Origin: Parapontixanthobacter aurantiacus
GTDB lineage: Bacteria; Pseudomonadota; Alphaproteobacteria; Sphingomonadales; Sphingomonadaceae
Assembly (NCBI RefSeq): GCF_009827635.1
Contig: NZ_WTYW01000002.1
Location: 405,898-469,897, forward strand
Direction: 5' to 3'
DNA: 64,000 bases
The translations under genes and the position numbers were made by a program. A model generated the notes under the pieces. The model had not been told where the DNA came from. It was given only the letters and a program-made list of their open reading frames with translations, and did not search any database. Numbering within the stretch: the first letter of the stretch is position 1; each line of letters starts with the position of its first letter. Below are positions 1-7,720 of the stretch, one piece after another.

Positions 1-339
1 TGGTTAATTTATAGCCAGTTATTCCCAATATGAGACAATGAAAACGGGTCAAATACGGGGATGTGGTCGTGAAAGGGGTTACTTAACCGTGAGTTAGGAG
101 TTTCGGGGCTGGTCGTCTGTCCTGTAAATTTCCTACTTCGGGTTCTTCGGGCATAACATCCGCACGAAAAAGGTTGCTCGCTGCTTTTTTGCGAAACCTC
201 TGCGACTTCGGTCTCAGGCCGATTACCGAGTTGCTTTTTATCGCCCAAGGACCGTGTTCCATGTGTTCCATCCGTTCAGTCTCGACAGTATGGGGATGAA
301 CGCCTACTGCGCGCTGACAGGGCGACGAAGGTGGAAGCG
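1..339. other. non-coding leader region upstream of GST gene
   Basis: I find no convincing gene here. The only open frames are short, lack a ribosome site and have atypical composition. The stretch is more AT-rich at its left end and contains a 32-bp GTTC-repeat element (annotated separately) about 60 bp before the first gene. It probably holds the promoter and leader of the glutathione S-transferase gene, or the tail of an intergenic region that continues to the left of the window. Confidence 0.5.
248..279 (+). repeat. 32-bp GTTC-repeat element, copy 1
   Basis: This 32-bp sequence is built from the word GTTCCATNN repeated with a 9-bp period, so GTTC occurs three times. It matches the reverse complement of 46461-46492 at 30 of 32 positions. 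Both copies point towards the start of the gene they precede (the GST gene here, ispG there). The function is unknown; a regulatory or dispersed-repeat role is inference. Confidence 0.6.
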
Positions 340-1005
340 ATGAAGTTGATAATCGGCAACAAGAACTACTCCAGCTGGAGCCTTCGCGCATGGCTCGCCG
401 CGAAGCAGTCGGGGCTGTCCTTCGAGGAACTGATCGTCCCGCTGTTCGGAGAGGACTGGGAAGCGGCGAAGTCGCAGTCGAGCGAAATCATGCCCTCGGG
501 CAAGGTTCCGATCCTGTGGGATGACGAGACCGTCATCTGGGACAGCCTCGCCATCCTCGAATATCTGGGCGACAAGGTCGGTCGCGAACGCTTCTGGCCC
601 AAGGATGACGCGGCGCGCGGCATGGCCCGTTCGATGGTGTGCGAGATGCACAGCTCCTATGCCGCCCTGCGCAAGACTTGCCCAATGAACATCCGCAAAC
701 GCTATGGCGGTGTTCAGCTGCCGGACGAGGTCAAGGCGGACATCGTGCGCATCCTGCAGCTCTGGGCAGAGGCGCGCGCGCGGTTCGGGCAGGGTGGACC
801 GTTCCTGTTCGGCACGTTCGGCGCGGCGGACATCTTCTACGCCCCCGTCGTCACTCGCTTCCTAACCTATGGCGTCGGCGTTCCGGGCTTCGCGCAAAGC
901 TACATGGAAGCAATCTGGGAGCATGACTGGCTGCAAAGCTGGATCAACGCTGCCGAGGACGAGACATGGGTGCTCGAACAATACGAGAAGGCGCCTGCCG
1001 CATGA
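340..1005 (+). CDS. glutathione S-transferase family protein
   Basis: The predicted product is a 221-residue cytosolic glutathione S-transferase, likely conjugating glutathione to electrophiles or acting as a thiol-dependent reductase. The N-terminal thioredoxin-like half (about 1-80) begins MKLIIGNKNYSSWSLR, with the serine pair near residue 11-12 where the catalytic Ser/Cys lies. It has the GKVPIL cis-proline segment and a glutathione-binding DSLAILEYL motif; the rest is the all-helical domain. I chose the ATG at 340, preceded by AAGGTGG, over an in-frame GTG at 331. The stop overlaps the start of the next gene by 4 bases (ATGA), which implies coupled translation. The substrate cannot be told. 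Confidence 0.85.
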   Translation: MKLIIGNKNYSSWSLRAWLAAKQSGLSFEELIVPLFGEDWEAAKSQSSEIMPSGKVPILWDDETVIWDSLAILEYLGDKVGRERFWPKDDAARGMARSMVCEMHSSYAALRKTCPMNIRKRYGGVQLPDEVKADIVRILQLWAEARARFGQGGPFLFGTFGAADIFYAPVVTRFLTYGVGVPGFAQSYMEAIWEHDWLQSWINAAEDETWVLEQYEKAPAA

Positions 1006-1886
1006 TACGCCTGTGGCTCACCTGCCTTATCGCGATGACAGCGCTGGCCTGGACACAACCGGCCAAAGCCTGGGGCGAGTTCGGCCACCGGTCGAGCGGC
1101 GCGATCGCCCTCGCAAACGTCTCTGAGGAAACGCGGGCGAAGATCGAGCGGCTGCTGGATAGCGAAGCGGCGCTCGGAACGCCCGACTGCCCGCTCGAAA
1201 CGCTGGAAGACGCGACGGTCTGGCCGGACTGCATTCGACGCGACGGACTTCGCTGGGGCTTCACGGCAGCCTGGCATTACCGCACGACGCCCATCTGCGA
1301 GGCGTTCGATCCGCGCGCGAACTGCCCCGGCGGAGCCTGCGTCACCGGGCAGATAACGCGCAATTTGCACATCCTCGCCGACGAGCGACTGCCCGATCCG
1401 GTCCGCCTCGAAGCGCTAGCCTTTCTCGTTCACTTCGTCGGCGACGTGCACATGCCGCTCCATTCGGGCGACAAGGACGACCGCGGCGGCAATGACCGCG
1501 ATGCCGCCTATGGCATCGTGCCCGGCATGAATTTGCACTGGATCTGGGACGGGGCGCTCGCCGAGCGGGCGATCACGGACACGCCGCTGCCGCTGGTACG
1601 CCGCTATACTCAGGACGAGCGCGAGCAGATGAATTTCGGTTCGCCCGACGACTGGGCGCGCGAAAGCTGGCAGCTGTCGCGCGATTTCGTTTACCCGAAC
1701 GCATTCGATGAAGAGCCGTGCGAAGGCGCCGATCTGCCAACCGAGGCAGCCTTGACGCAAGAGGATATCGAGGCCGCTATCCCCGTCGCCCAGCAACGCG
1801 TCGCACAGGCAGGGCTGCGCATGGCGCGGCTGCTGGAAGAGGCCTTCGTGCCCGGTCCGCTCCCGCGACCGGAATGGGCACGGTAG
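1002..1886 (+). CDS. S1/P1-type zinc nuclease, secreted
   Basis: This is a 294-residue S1/P1 nuclease, a trinuclear-zinc enzyme that cuts single-stranded DNA or RNA and removes 3'-phosphates, here probably in the periplasm or outside the cell for nucleotide scavenging. Residues 1-23 form a signal peptide ending AKA. The predicted mature protein starts WGEFGHR, fitting the family's rule that the new N-terminal Trp is itself a zinc ligand. The metal-site segment HFVGDVHMPLHSG followed by DRGGND and a later NLHWIWD are all present. Its start overlaps the GST stop by 4 bases. Substrate preference is not visible. Confidence 0.9.
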   Translation: MIRLWLTCLIAMTALAWTQPAKAWGEFGHRSSGAIALANVSEETRAKIERLLDSEAALGTPDCPLETLEDATVWPDCIRRDGLRWGFTAAWHYRTTPICEAFDPRANCPGGACVTGQITRNLHILADERLPDPVRLEALAFLVHFVGDVHMPLHSGDKDDRGGNDRDAAYGIVPGMNLHWIWDGALAERAITDTPLPLVRRYTQDEREQMNFGSPDDWARESWQLSRDFVYPNAFDEEPCEGADLPTEAALTQEDIEAAIPVAQQRVAQAGLRMARLLEEAFVPGPLPRPEWAR

Positions 1887-1893
1887 GACTTCG

Positions 1894-3051
1894 ATGGCTC
1901 AAGCGGACGATGTTCTCGATCTTGCCAGGCGGCTGATAGCCGCCGAAAGCGTCACTCCCGCACGCGGTGCGGTGTTCGACGTGATGGAGTCGATGCTCGC
2001 CCCGCTCGGCTTCGACGTACACCGTTTCGTCCGCGGGGAAGGCGCAGAGGGCGGCGACGAGGCGCCGGTGGAGAACCTTTTTGCCCTTCGCGAAGGGCCG
2101 GCCGGCTCGCGTCATTTCGCCTTTGCCGGCCATCTCGACGTCGTGCCGCCGGGCGGGGGCTGGGCGAGCGATGCGTTCGAACCGGAAGTAAGAGGCGACC
2201 TGCTTTACGGGCGCGGAGCGGTCGACATGAAAGGTGCGATCGCCTGCATGGTCGCAGCCGCAGCTTCCGTTCCGCAGGATGCCGGAACCGTGAGCTTCAT
2301 CATTACCGGCGACGAAGAAGGGCCGGCGCTGCATGGCACGCGCGCCCTTATCGATTACATGGGGCGGGCGGGTGTGCGACCCGACCTCTGCCTCGTCGGG
2401 GAACCCACCTCGGTCAACCGCCTCGGCGACATGATGAAGATAGGCCGGCGTGGTTCGGTCAATATCTGGATCGAGGTCGAGGGAGTTCAGGGACACGTCG
2501 CCTACCCCCATCTCGCCGACAATCCGATAACGCGCCTCGTGGCCATTCTCGCCGAACTTGCCGCCATCGCCCTCGACGAAGGCACCGACTGGTTTCAGCC
2601 GAGTAATCTGGAAATCACCGATCTCTCGGTCGGGAACCGGGCGCATAACGTCATTCCCGCCCATGCCGAAGCGCGCATCTCCATTCGCTTCAACGACCGG
2701 CACAGCGGCGCGTCGCTGGCAGAGTTGGTTGCGGACGTCGCGGAAAAGCACGGCGGACGAGCGAAACCCGTCATATCGGGCGAACCCTTTCTCACCCCGC
2801 CGGGGGAATTCTCCGAGATCGTTGCGCAGGCGGTAGAGGCGGAAACGGGCATTACGCCGGAGGCCTCGACCAGTGGCGGGACATCGGATGCGCGTTTCCT
2901 GCGCGCCGTCTGTCCCGTCATCGAATTCGGTCTGGTGAATGCGACGATGCACAAGACCGACGAGGCCGTGGCCATCGCCGACCTCGCGACGCTGTCCAGG
3001 ATCTATACGCGCATTGCATTGGCGGCGCTGACGCAGCACAAGACTGCGTGA
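1894..3051 (+). CDS. dapE: succinyl-diaminopimelate desuccinylase
   Basis: A 385-residue M20-family zinc hydrolase that releases succinate from N-succinyl-LL-diaminopimelate, a late step of lysine and meso-DAP (peptidoglycan) synthesis. The metal-site residues are visible: GHLDVVPPG (His80, Asp82), GRGAVDMKG (Asp111 bridging), GDEEG (Glu141 base, Glu142 ligand), plus GEPTS and the C-terminal GGTSDARF. Length is normal for DapE. It follows the nuclease gene by 7 bases. dapB, an earlier step of the same pathway, lies at 5380-6111 on the other strand. Confidence 0.95.
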   Translation: MAQADDVLDLARRLIAAESVTPARGAVFDVMESMLAPLGFDVHRFVRGEGAEGGDEAPVENLFALREGPAGSRHFAFAGHLDVVPPGGGWASDAFEPEVRGDLLYGRGAVDMKGAIACMVAAAASVPQDAGTVSFIITGDEEGPALHGTRALIDYMGRAGVRPDLCLVGEPTSVNRLGDMMKIGRRGSVNIWIEVEGVQGHVAYPHLADNPITRLVAILAELAAIALDEGTDWFQPSNLEITDLSVGNRAHNVIPAHAEARISIRFNDRHSGASLAELVADVAEKHGGRAKPVISGEPFLTPPGEFSEIVAQAVEAETGITPEASTSGGTSDARFLRAVCPVIEFGLVNATMHKTDEAVAIADLATLSRIYTRIALAALTQHKTA

Positions 3052-3072
3052 AGCGACGGGGAGTATGACGGT

Positions 3073-4311
3073 TTGCTGAGAAAATGGTTCGCCATCCCGC
3101 TATGGCAAAGGGTTATCGCGGCGTTGCTGCTTGGCGGGTTGCTCGGCTGGCTGTGGGGGCCCGAAGCCGAAAGCATCAAGATTATCGGCGACATCTTCAT
3201 CGCCTTCATCAAGATGCTGGTCGTTCCGCTGATCTTCTTCAGCCTCGTGTCAGGCGTTGCCGCCATCGGGGATTTGCGCAAGCTCGGAAGTGTCGGCTGG
3301 CGCGCCCTGCTTCTGTTCATCGTCAGCGGACAGATCGCAGTATGGCTCGGCCTGTTTCTTGGAACGGTCATCGAACCGGGACTGGGAGTCGATACCAGCG
3401 CGATCGAGATGGGCGAGACCCCAAGCCCCGACGTAAAGACATTTCAGGAGATGATCCTTGAGATCGTGCCTGCGAGCCCGGTTCAGGTCATGGCGGATGT
3501 CAACGTACTGCCGCTGATCGTTTTCTCGCTGCTGCTCGGCATCGGCATTCTTATGGCGAAGGAAGAAGGGGCGCCCGTTCAGCGCATCTTCGACAGCGGG
3601 TCGGTCGTCATGCAGAAGGTGACCATGGTCGTCATGGAGCTGACCCCGTTCGGTGTCTTCGCGCTGATGGCCTGGGTCGTCGGAACGCTCGGTCTCGACG
3701 CGGTCGCCGCGCTCGCGAAACTGGTGGGGCTGAACTACCTCGGATGCCTGCTCATTATCTTCGTTATGTATTCCGCGATGATAAAGTTTCTCGCGCGACT
3801 GCCCGTGCGCGACTTCTTTCGCGGCATCGTCGACGCCATGGCGGTCAGCTATTCCACCGCAAGCTCCAATGCGACGCTGCCGGTCACCTTGCGCTGCGCG
3901 GAGCGCAACCTCGGCATCTCGAACTCGGTCGCCAGCTTCGTCATCGCGCTGGGCGCGACGATCAACATGAACGGCACGGCGATGTATCTGGGTCTTGCGA
4001 CCCTGTTCGGAGCGCAGATTTTCGGCGTCGATCTCAGCTGGGGGCAATATTTCCTGATCTCGATCCTGGGAACGCTTGGCGCGATCGGTGCGGCGGGTAT
4101 TCCGGGGGCGGGCCTCATCATGATGGCGCTGGTCTTCGGCGCAGTCGGCGTTCCTCTCGAAACGATCGCTTTCGTCGCCGGGGTCGACCGCATCATGGAT
4201 ATGATGCGCACCACCACCAATGTCAGCGGCGATGCGGCGGTGGCGACCGTGGTCGCGAGCATGACGAACGAGATCGACCGCGGCGAGATGATTTCGGCGG
4301 ACGATGTCTGA
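3073..4311 (+). CDS. dicarboxylate/amino acid:cation symporter (DAACS family)
   Basis: A 412-residue inner-membrane secondary transporter of the GltP/DctA fold, moving acidic amino acids or C4-dicarboxylates with Na+ or H+. The serine-rich re-entrant loop (AVSYSTASSNATLPVT), the NMNGTA motif of helix 7, the GIPGAG tip of the second hairpin and the NVSGDAA segment of helix 8 are all present. The likely start is a TTG at 3073, with GGGGAG about 10 bases upstream; the next in-frame Met would remove the first membrane helix. Which substrate is carried cannot be decided from these motifs. Confidence 0.9.
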   Translation: MLRKWFAIPLWQRVIAALLLGGLLGWLWGPEAESIKIIGDIFIAFIKMLVVPLIFFSLVSGVAAIGDLRKLGSVGWRALLLFIVSGQIAVWLGLFLGTVIEPGLGVDTSAIEMGETPSPDVKTFQEMILEIVPASPVQVMADVNVLPLIVFSLLLGIGILMAKEEGAPVQRIFDSGSVVMQKVTMVVMELTPFGVFALMAWVVGTLGLDAVAALAKLVGLNYLGCLLIIFVMYSAMIKFLARLPVRDFFRGIVDAMAVSYSTASSNATLPVTLRCAERNLGISNSVASFVIALGATINMNGTAMYLGLATLFGAQIFGVDLSWGQYFLISILGTLGAIGAAGIPGAGLIMMALVFGAVGVPLETIAFVAGVDRIMDMMRTTTNVSGDAAVATVVASMTNEIDRGEMISADDV

Positions 4312-4321
4312 GGAGGACGTC

Positions 4322-4720
4322 ATGGAACTGAAATGCCTTTGCGGGGAGGTGCGAGTACGTCTCGCCGAGCGGCCATCATTCATCCACGAGTGCAACTGTT
4401 CGTTATGCCGCAAGTCGGGGGCGCAATGGAGCTACCTCGAGCCGTCCGGCGTCAGCGTCGAGGGCGAGACGATATCGTATCGTCGCGGGGACAAGGAGGT
4501 CCCGGCTGCCGAGCTGCATTCCTGTCGGACCTGCGGCGCGACGACTCATTTCGTCCTGACCGAAGCCGTCGTCGCCGAACACGGAAACACGATGATGGGA
4601 GTGAATATGCGGCTTGCCGATGGCGGCGATCTTCGCGGTATCGAACTACGCTATCCCGATGGCGCTTCGTGGACGGGAGCGGGCGAATTCGGCTACGTGC
4701 GCGAACCGGTCACCCTGTGA
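4322..4720 (+). CDS. GFA-family (formaldehyde-activating enzyme-like) zinc protein
   Basis: This 132-residue protein belongs to the GFA/CENP-V fold, small zinc proteins named after the glutathione-dependent formaldehyde-activating enzyme of Paracoccus. Zinc-type cysteines appear as CLCGEV near the N terminus, CNCSLCRKSG and SCRTCGATTHF. The start at ATG 4322 is set by a perfect AGGAGG at 4311-4316, five bases before it. An upstream ATG at 4304 lies inside the symporter gene. The family is broad and most members have no proven reaction, so formaldehyde activity should not be assumed. The 3' end overlaps nth convergently by 11 bases. Confidence 0.85.
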   Translation: MELKCLCGEVRVRLAERPSFIHECNCSLCRKSGAQWSYLEPSGVSVEGETISYRRGDKEVPAAELHSCRTCGATTHFVLTEAVVAEHGNTMMGVNMRLADGGDLRGIELRYPDGASWTGAGEFGYVREPVTL

Positions 4721-5375
4721 CTTTCGCGCGCCCCTTCGGCTTCTCCAGCACCTTCTTCCGGTAGCTGCACAAATCGACAACCGGGCATCGCCAGCATTCC
4801 GGCGTCCTCGCCTTGCAGACATAGCGGCCATGCAGGATCAGCCAGTGATGCGCGCCCAGGCGGAAGGGTTGCGGCACGCGTTTTTCGAGCTTGGCCTCGA
4901 CCTGCTCGGGCGTTTTGCCCTTGGCGAGGCCGGTGCGGTTGCCGACCCGCAGGATATGTGTGTCGACCGCGAAGGTCTCCTGACCGAACCAGCAATTGAG
5001 TACGACGTTTGCGGTTTTGCGACCCACGCCAGGCAGCCGGACGAGGTCGTCCCGCGTGTCCGGAACTTCGCCGCCATATTCGTCCACCAATAGCTGCGAC
5101 AGGGCAATGACGTTTTTCGCCTTGGAGTTGAAGAGCCCGATCGTCTTGATGTGTTTCTTCAGCCCCTCCTCACCTAAGTCGAGCATGTGGGCTGGCGTCT
5201 CGACCTTCGCGAAAAGGGAGCGCGTAGCCTTGTTGACCCCAACATCCGTTGCTTGCGCGCTCAAGGCAACGGCCACGACCAGTTGATAGGCATTGCCATA
5301 TTCAAGTTCGGTATGCGGTTCGGGATTATCCTCCGCAAGCCGCCGGAAGAATTCGAAAATCTGGTCCTTCGTCAT
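4710..5375 (-). CDS. nth: endonuclease III (DNA glycosylase/AP lyase)
   Basis: A 221-residue bifunctional base-excision repair enzyme removing oxidised pyrimidines and cleaving the resulting abasic site. The helix-hairpin-helix LPGVGRKTANVV carries the catalytic Lys120, and VDTH gives Asp138. Both numbers coincide with E. coli Nth. The C-terminal iron-sulfur ligands C187, C194, C197 and C203 follow the expected 6-2-5 spacing. It lies 4 bases after dapB on the same strand, so the two are probably cotranscribed. Confidence 0.97.
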   Translation of the reverse strand: MTKDQIFEFFRRLAEDNPEPHTELEYGNAYQLVVAVALSAQATDVGVNKATRSLFAKVETPAHMLDLGEEGLKKHIKTIGLFNSKAKNVIALSQLLVDEYGGEVPDTRDDLVRLPGVGRKTANVVLNCWFGQETFAVDTHILRVGNRTGLAKGKTPEQVEAKLEKRVPQPFRLGAHHWLILHGRYVCKARTPECWRCPVVDLCSYRKKVLEKPKGRAKVTG

Positions 5376-5379
5376 GCCT

Positions 5380-6111
5380 TCAGGACAGGCCGAGCACGTC
5401 GTTCATCGAATAGCGGCCCGGCTCGCGACCGATGAGCCACCCCGCCGCACGGATCGCTCCGCGCGCGAAGATCATGCGGTCCTCGGCCTGGTGGGAAAGG
5501 GTCAGCCGTTCCTGTTCGCCGGCAATGATGACCGAGTGATCGCCCGCGACCGTTCCGCCTCTCAGCGCCGCGAAGCCGATGGCTCCGCTCTCACGTATTC
5601 CGGTATGGCCGTCGCGGCCGCTCTCGCGGTTGCCGTCGAGTGCAATGCCGCGCCCCGCCGCCGCTGCTTCGCCCAGCAGCAAGGCCGTGCCCGATGGTGC
5701 ATCCACTTTCATGCGGTGGTGCATCTCGACGATTTCGATATCCCATTCCGGGCCAAGCTTGCTGGCCGCTTCCCGTACCAGATGGGCGAGCACGGTGACG
5801 CCGAGCGAGGTATTGCCGGTTTGCAGGACGGGAATGTCCTTAGCAGCCGCGTCGATCTTGCGCTGTTCTTCGGGTCCGAGACCCGTCGTACCGACCAGCA
5901 TGGGAATACCGGCGGATCGCGCTGCGTCGAGATTGGCCGCGATCGCGGAGGGGGCGGAGAAATCGACCAGCACGTCGCTATTCGCAGCGAGTTGGCCAGC
6001 ATCGCCATCCTTGTCGATGCCCCCCGCATCGTCATGCTCGCTGTCGCCGATAGCCTGTGCGAGCGCGTGGCCCATGCGGCCGTTGCTGCCGATTACTCCG
6101 ATCCGTGCCAT
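5380..6111 (-). CDS. dapB: 4-hydroxy-tetrahydrodipicolinate reductase
   Basis: A 243-residue NAD(P)H-dependent reductase of the lysine/diaminopimelate pathway, making tetrahydrodipicolinate. The N terminus MARIGVIGSNGRMG is the dinucleotide-binding loop (GxxGRMG), and EMHHRMKVDAPSGTA holds the catalytic His pair, Lys and the substrate-binding PSGTA loop. Length is slightly under the usual 265-270 residues. It is divergent from the Sir2 gene with 72 bases between starts, and nth follows closely downstream. Confidence 0.95.
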   Translation of the reverse strand: MARIGVIGSNGRMGHALAQAIGDSEHDDAGGIDKDGDAGQLAANSDVLVDFSAPSAIAANLDAARSAGIPMLVGTTGLGPEEQRKIDAAAKDIPVLQTGNTSLGVTVLAHLVREAASKLGPEWDIEIVEMHHRMKVDAPSGTALLLGEAAAAGRGIALDGNRESGRDGHTGIRESGAIGFAALRGGTVAGDHSVIIAGEQERLTLSHQAEDRMIFARGAIRAAGWLIGREPGRYSMNDVLGLS

Positions 6112-6183
6112 GATGTCTTTCTGCCTAGCCCCTCAAATCGACGGACCTTTGCCAGCGCCCCGTCGCCACGCTATTTGGCGGGA

Positions 6184-6897
6184 ATGGACGATATCCGCAA
6201 CATCGTGATCCTGACCGGCGCGGGAATTTCTGCCGAAAGCGGGATAGAGACCTTTCGAGCCGAAGACGGCCTGTGGGAAAAGCATCGCATCGAGGATGTT
6301 GCAACGCCTGACGCCTTTCGCCGCGACCCCGTTCTCGTTCAGAAGTTCTACGACATGCGGCGCGCTGCCGTGCAGACGAAAGAACCCAATCCGGCTCATC
6401 ACTCCCTCGCGCGGCTGGAGCACGAGTGGACGGGGGCGAGCGGGCGTTCGCTGTTGCTCGTCACCCAGAATGTCGACGACCTGCACGAACGCGCGGGCGT
6501 TACGAACGTCGTGCACATGCATGGTGAGCTCCTGAGCGCATGGTGTTCGGCATGCGACATGCGCGCACGGTGGAGCGAGCACCTGTCGGGCGACCCGCCC
6601 TGTCCCGAATGTGGCAGCAAGGCCCTTCGTCCGGACATCGTCTGGTTCGGGGAGATGCCGTACCGGATGGACGAAATCTACGATGCGCTCTCGCAGAGCG
6701 ACCTGTTCGTTTCGATCGGGACGAGCGGGGCGGTATATCCCGCTGCAGGCTTCGTGCAAGAGGCTCGCGCGCAAGGCGCAAGGACGCTGGAACTCAATCT
6801 CGAACCGAGCCAGGGCTCACATCTGTTCGACGAGACGCGATTGGGGCCTGCCAGCGAACTCGTACCCCAATGGGTCGATGAGGTGCTGCGGGGCTGA
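6184..6897 (+). CDS. cobB: NAD-dependent protein deacylase, Sir2/CobB family
   Basis: A 237-residue sirtuin removing acyl groups from protein lysines with consumption of NAD+. The NAD site is seen in TGAGISAESGI and TQNVDDLHERAG, the catalytic His113 in HMHGEL, and a zinc knuckle in C121/C124 and C140/C143. Tyr56 and Arg59 (FYDMRR) match the Tyr-x-x-Arg pair that lets SIRT5 and E. coli CobB accept succinyl and malonyl lysine, so class III desuccinylase activity is likely by inference. The frame is open far upstream, but ATG 6184 gives the family's normal N terminus. Confidence 0.93.
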   Translation: MDDIRNIVILTGAGISAESGIETFRAEDGLWEKHRIEDVATPDAFRRDPVLVQKFYDMRRAAVQTKEPNPAHHSLARLEHEWTGASGRSLLLVTQNVDDLHERAGVTNVVHMHGELLSAWCSACDMRARWSEHLSGDPPCPECGSKALRPDIVWFGEMPYRMDEIYDALSQSDLFVSIGTSGAVYPAAGFVQEARAQGARTLELNLEPSQGSHLFDETRLGPASELVPQWVDEVLRG

Positions 6898-6905
6898 AGA
6901 GGGTC

Positions 6906-7673
6906 TTAGGACTTACCCCCGCAAGCGCGGCAAGCCGGGTCCTTCGCGATGGCGAGGGTTCGCATACCCGGCTTCATTCCGTCCATCAGGTGCAATTTGC
7001 CGTATTGAGGCCGCCCGAAAGCGCTTTTTCCGTCGAGCAGGACGCGGATCGCCTCCATCGTCGCGAACGTCCCGACCCAGCCTGACATGGCACCGAGCAT
7101 CCCGTCTTCGGCGCAGGTATCGCAATTCTCGGCATCGAATGCGTCGCCGACAAAGCAACGGTAGCAGGGCTGGTCGCTACGATGTCCAACGAAGCTTGCG
7201 ACCTGACCCTGGAAGCGACCGACCGCGGCCGAAACCAGCGGGATCTCGCTTGTCACGCAAGCGTCGGAGACAGCGAGGCGGGTTGCGAAATTGTCGCTTC
7301 CATCAAGAACGAGATCGGCTCCCTCGATGAGCGAAGCCGCATTGGCCGAGTCGATCCTGCGATCGCTGATCACCGCCTCGATCTCGCTGTCGAAATTCGC
7401 AAGCCATTGCCGCGCGATAACCGCCTTGCCATGCCCGACATCGCGGGTGGTGAAGAGGGTCTGCCGCTGGAGATTGCTGAGATCGACCTCGTCGTCATCG
7501 ATCAGCAGCAACCGACCGATGCCCGCCGCCGCCAGATATTGCAGCGCCGGATTGCCGATCCCACCCACGCCGATCAATGCGACCGACGCCTTGGCGAGCG
7601 CCGCCTGGCCAGCTCCGCCAATTTCCGGCAGCACGATGTGACGCGCGAAGCGTTCGAGGCGGGCTTCCTTCAT
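6906..7673 (-). CDS. moeB: MoeB/ThiF/HesA-type E1-like adenylyltransferase
   Basis: A 255-residue E1-like enzyme that adenylates the C terminus of a small sulfur-carrier protein (MoaD or ThiS), feeding molybdopterin or thiamine synthesis. The nucleotide loop GVGGIGNP (about 36-43), the LIDDDEVDLSNLQRQ segment with the Arg finger, the DGSDNFATR loop and two CxxC pairs (CYRC, CRAC) for structural zinc are present. There is no C-terminal rhodanese domain. MoeB and ThiF cannot be separated by sequence alone, and no carrier-protein gene is nearby. It lies downstream of dnaA on the same strand. Confidence 0.85.
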   Translation of the reverse strand: MKEARLERFARHIVLPEIGGAGQAALAKASVALIGVGGIGNPALQYLAAAGIGRLLLIDDDEVDLSNLQRQTLFTTRDVGHGKAVIARQWLANFDSEIEAVISDRRIDSANAASLIEGADLVLDGSDNFATRLAVSDACVTSEIPLVSAAVGRFQGQVASFVGHRSDQPCYRCFVGDAFDAENCDTCAEDGMLGAMSGWVGTFATMEAIRVLLDGKSAFGRPQYGKLHLMDGMKPGMRTLAIAKDPACRACGGKS

Positions 7674-7720
7674 CGATTGAGCCGGCTAGCGGGAAAACGG
7701 GCTTCCCGCCAGAGCGGTGA

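Noticed and set aside
9..248. Short frame of about 79 codons on the minus strand in the left-end gap
   Set aside because: It has no ribosome site, no domain and mixed composition; the region looks non-coding.
248..279. LexA (SOS) box in the GTTC-repeat element
   Set aside because: The alphaproteobacterial LexA site is GTTC-N7-GTTC. Here the GTTC words are separated by five bases, with a 9-bp rather than 11-bp period.
1777..3039. Open frame of about 420 codons opposite dapE
   Set aside because: dapE has all metal ligands in order. The minus-strand frame is Arg- and Gly-rich without motifs.
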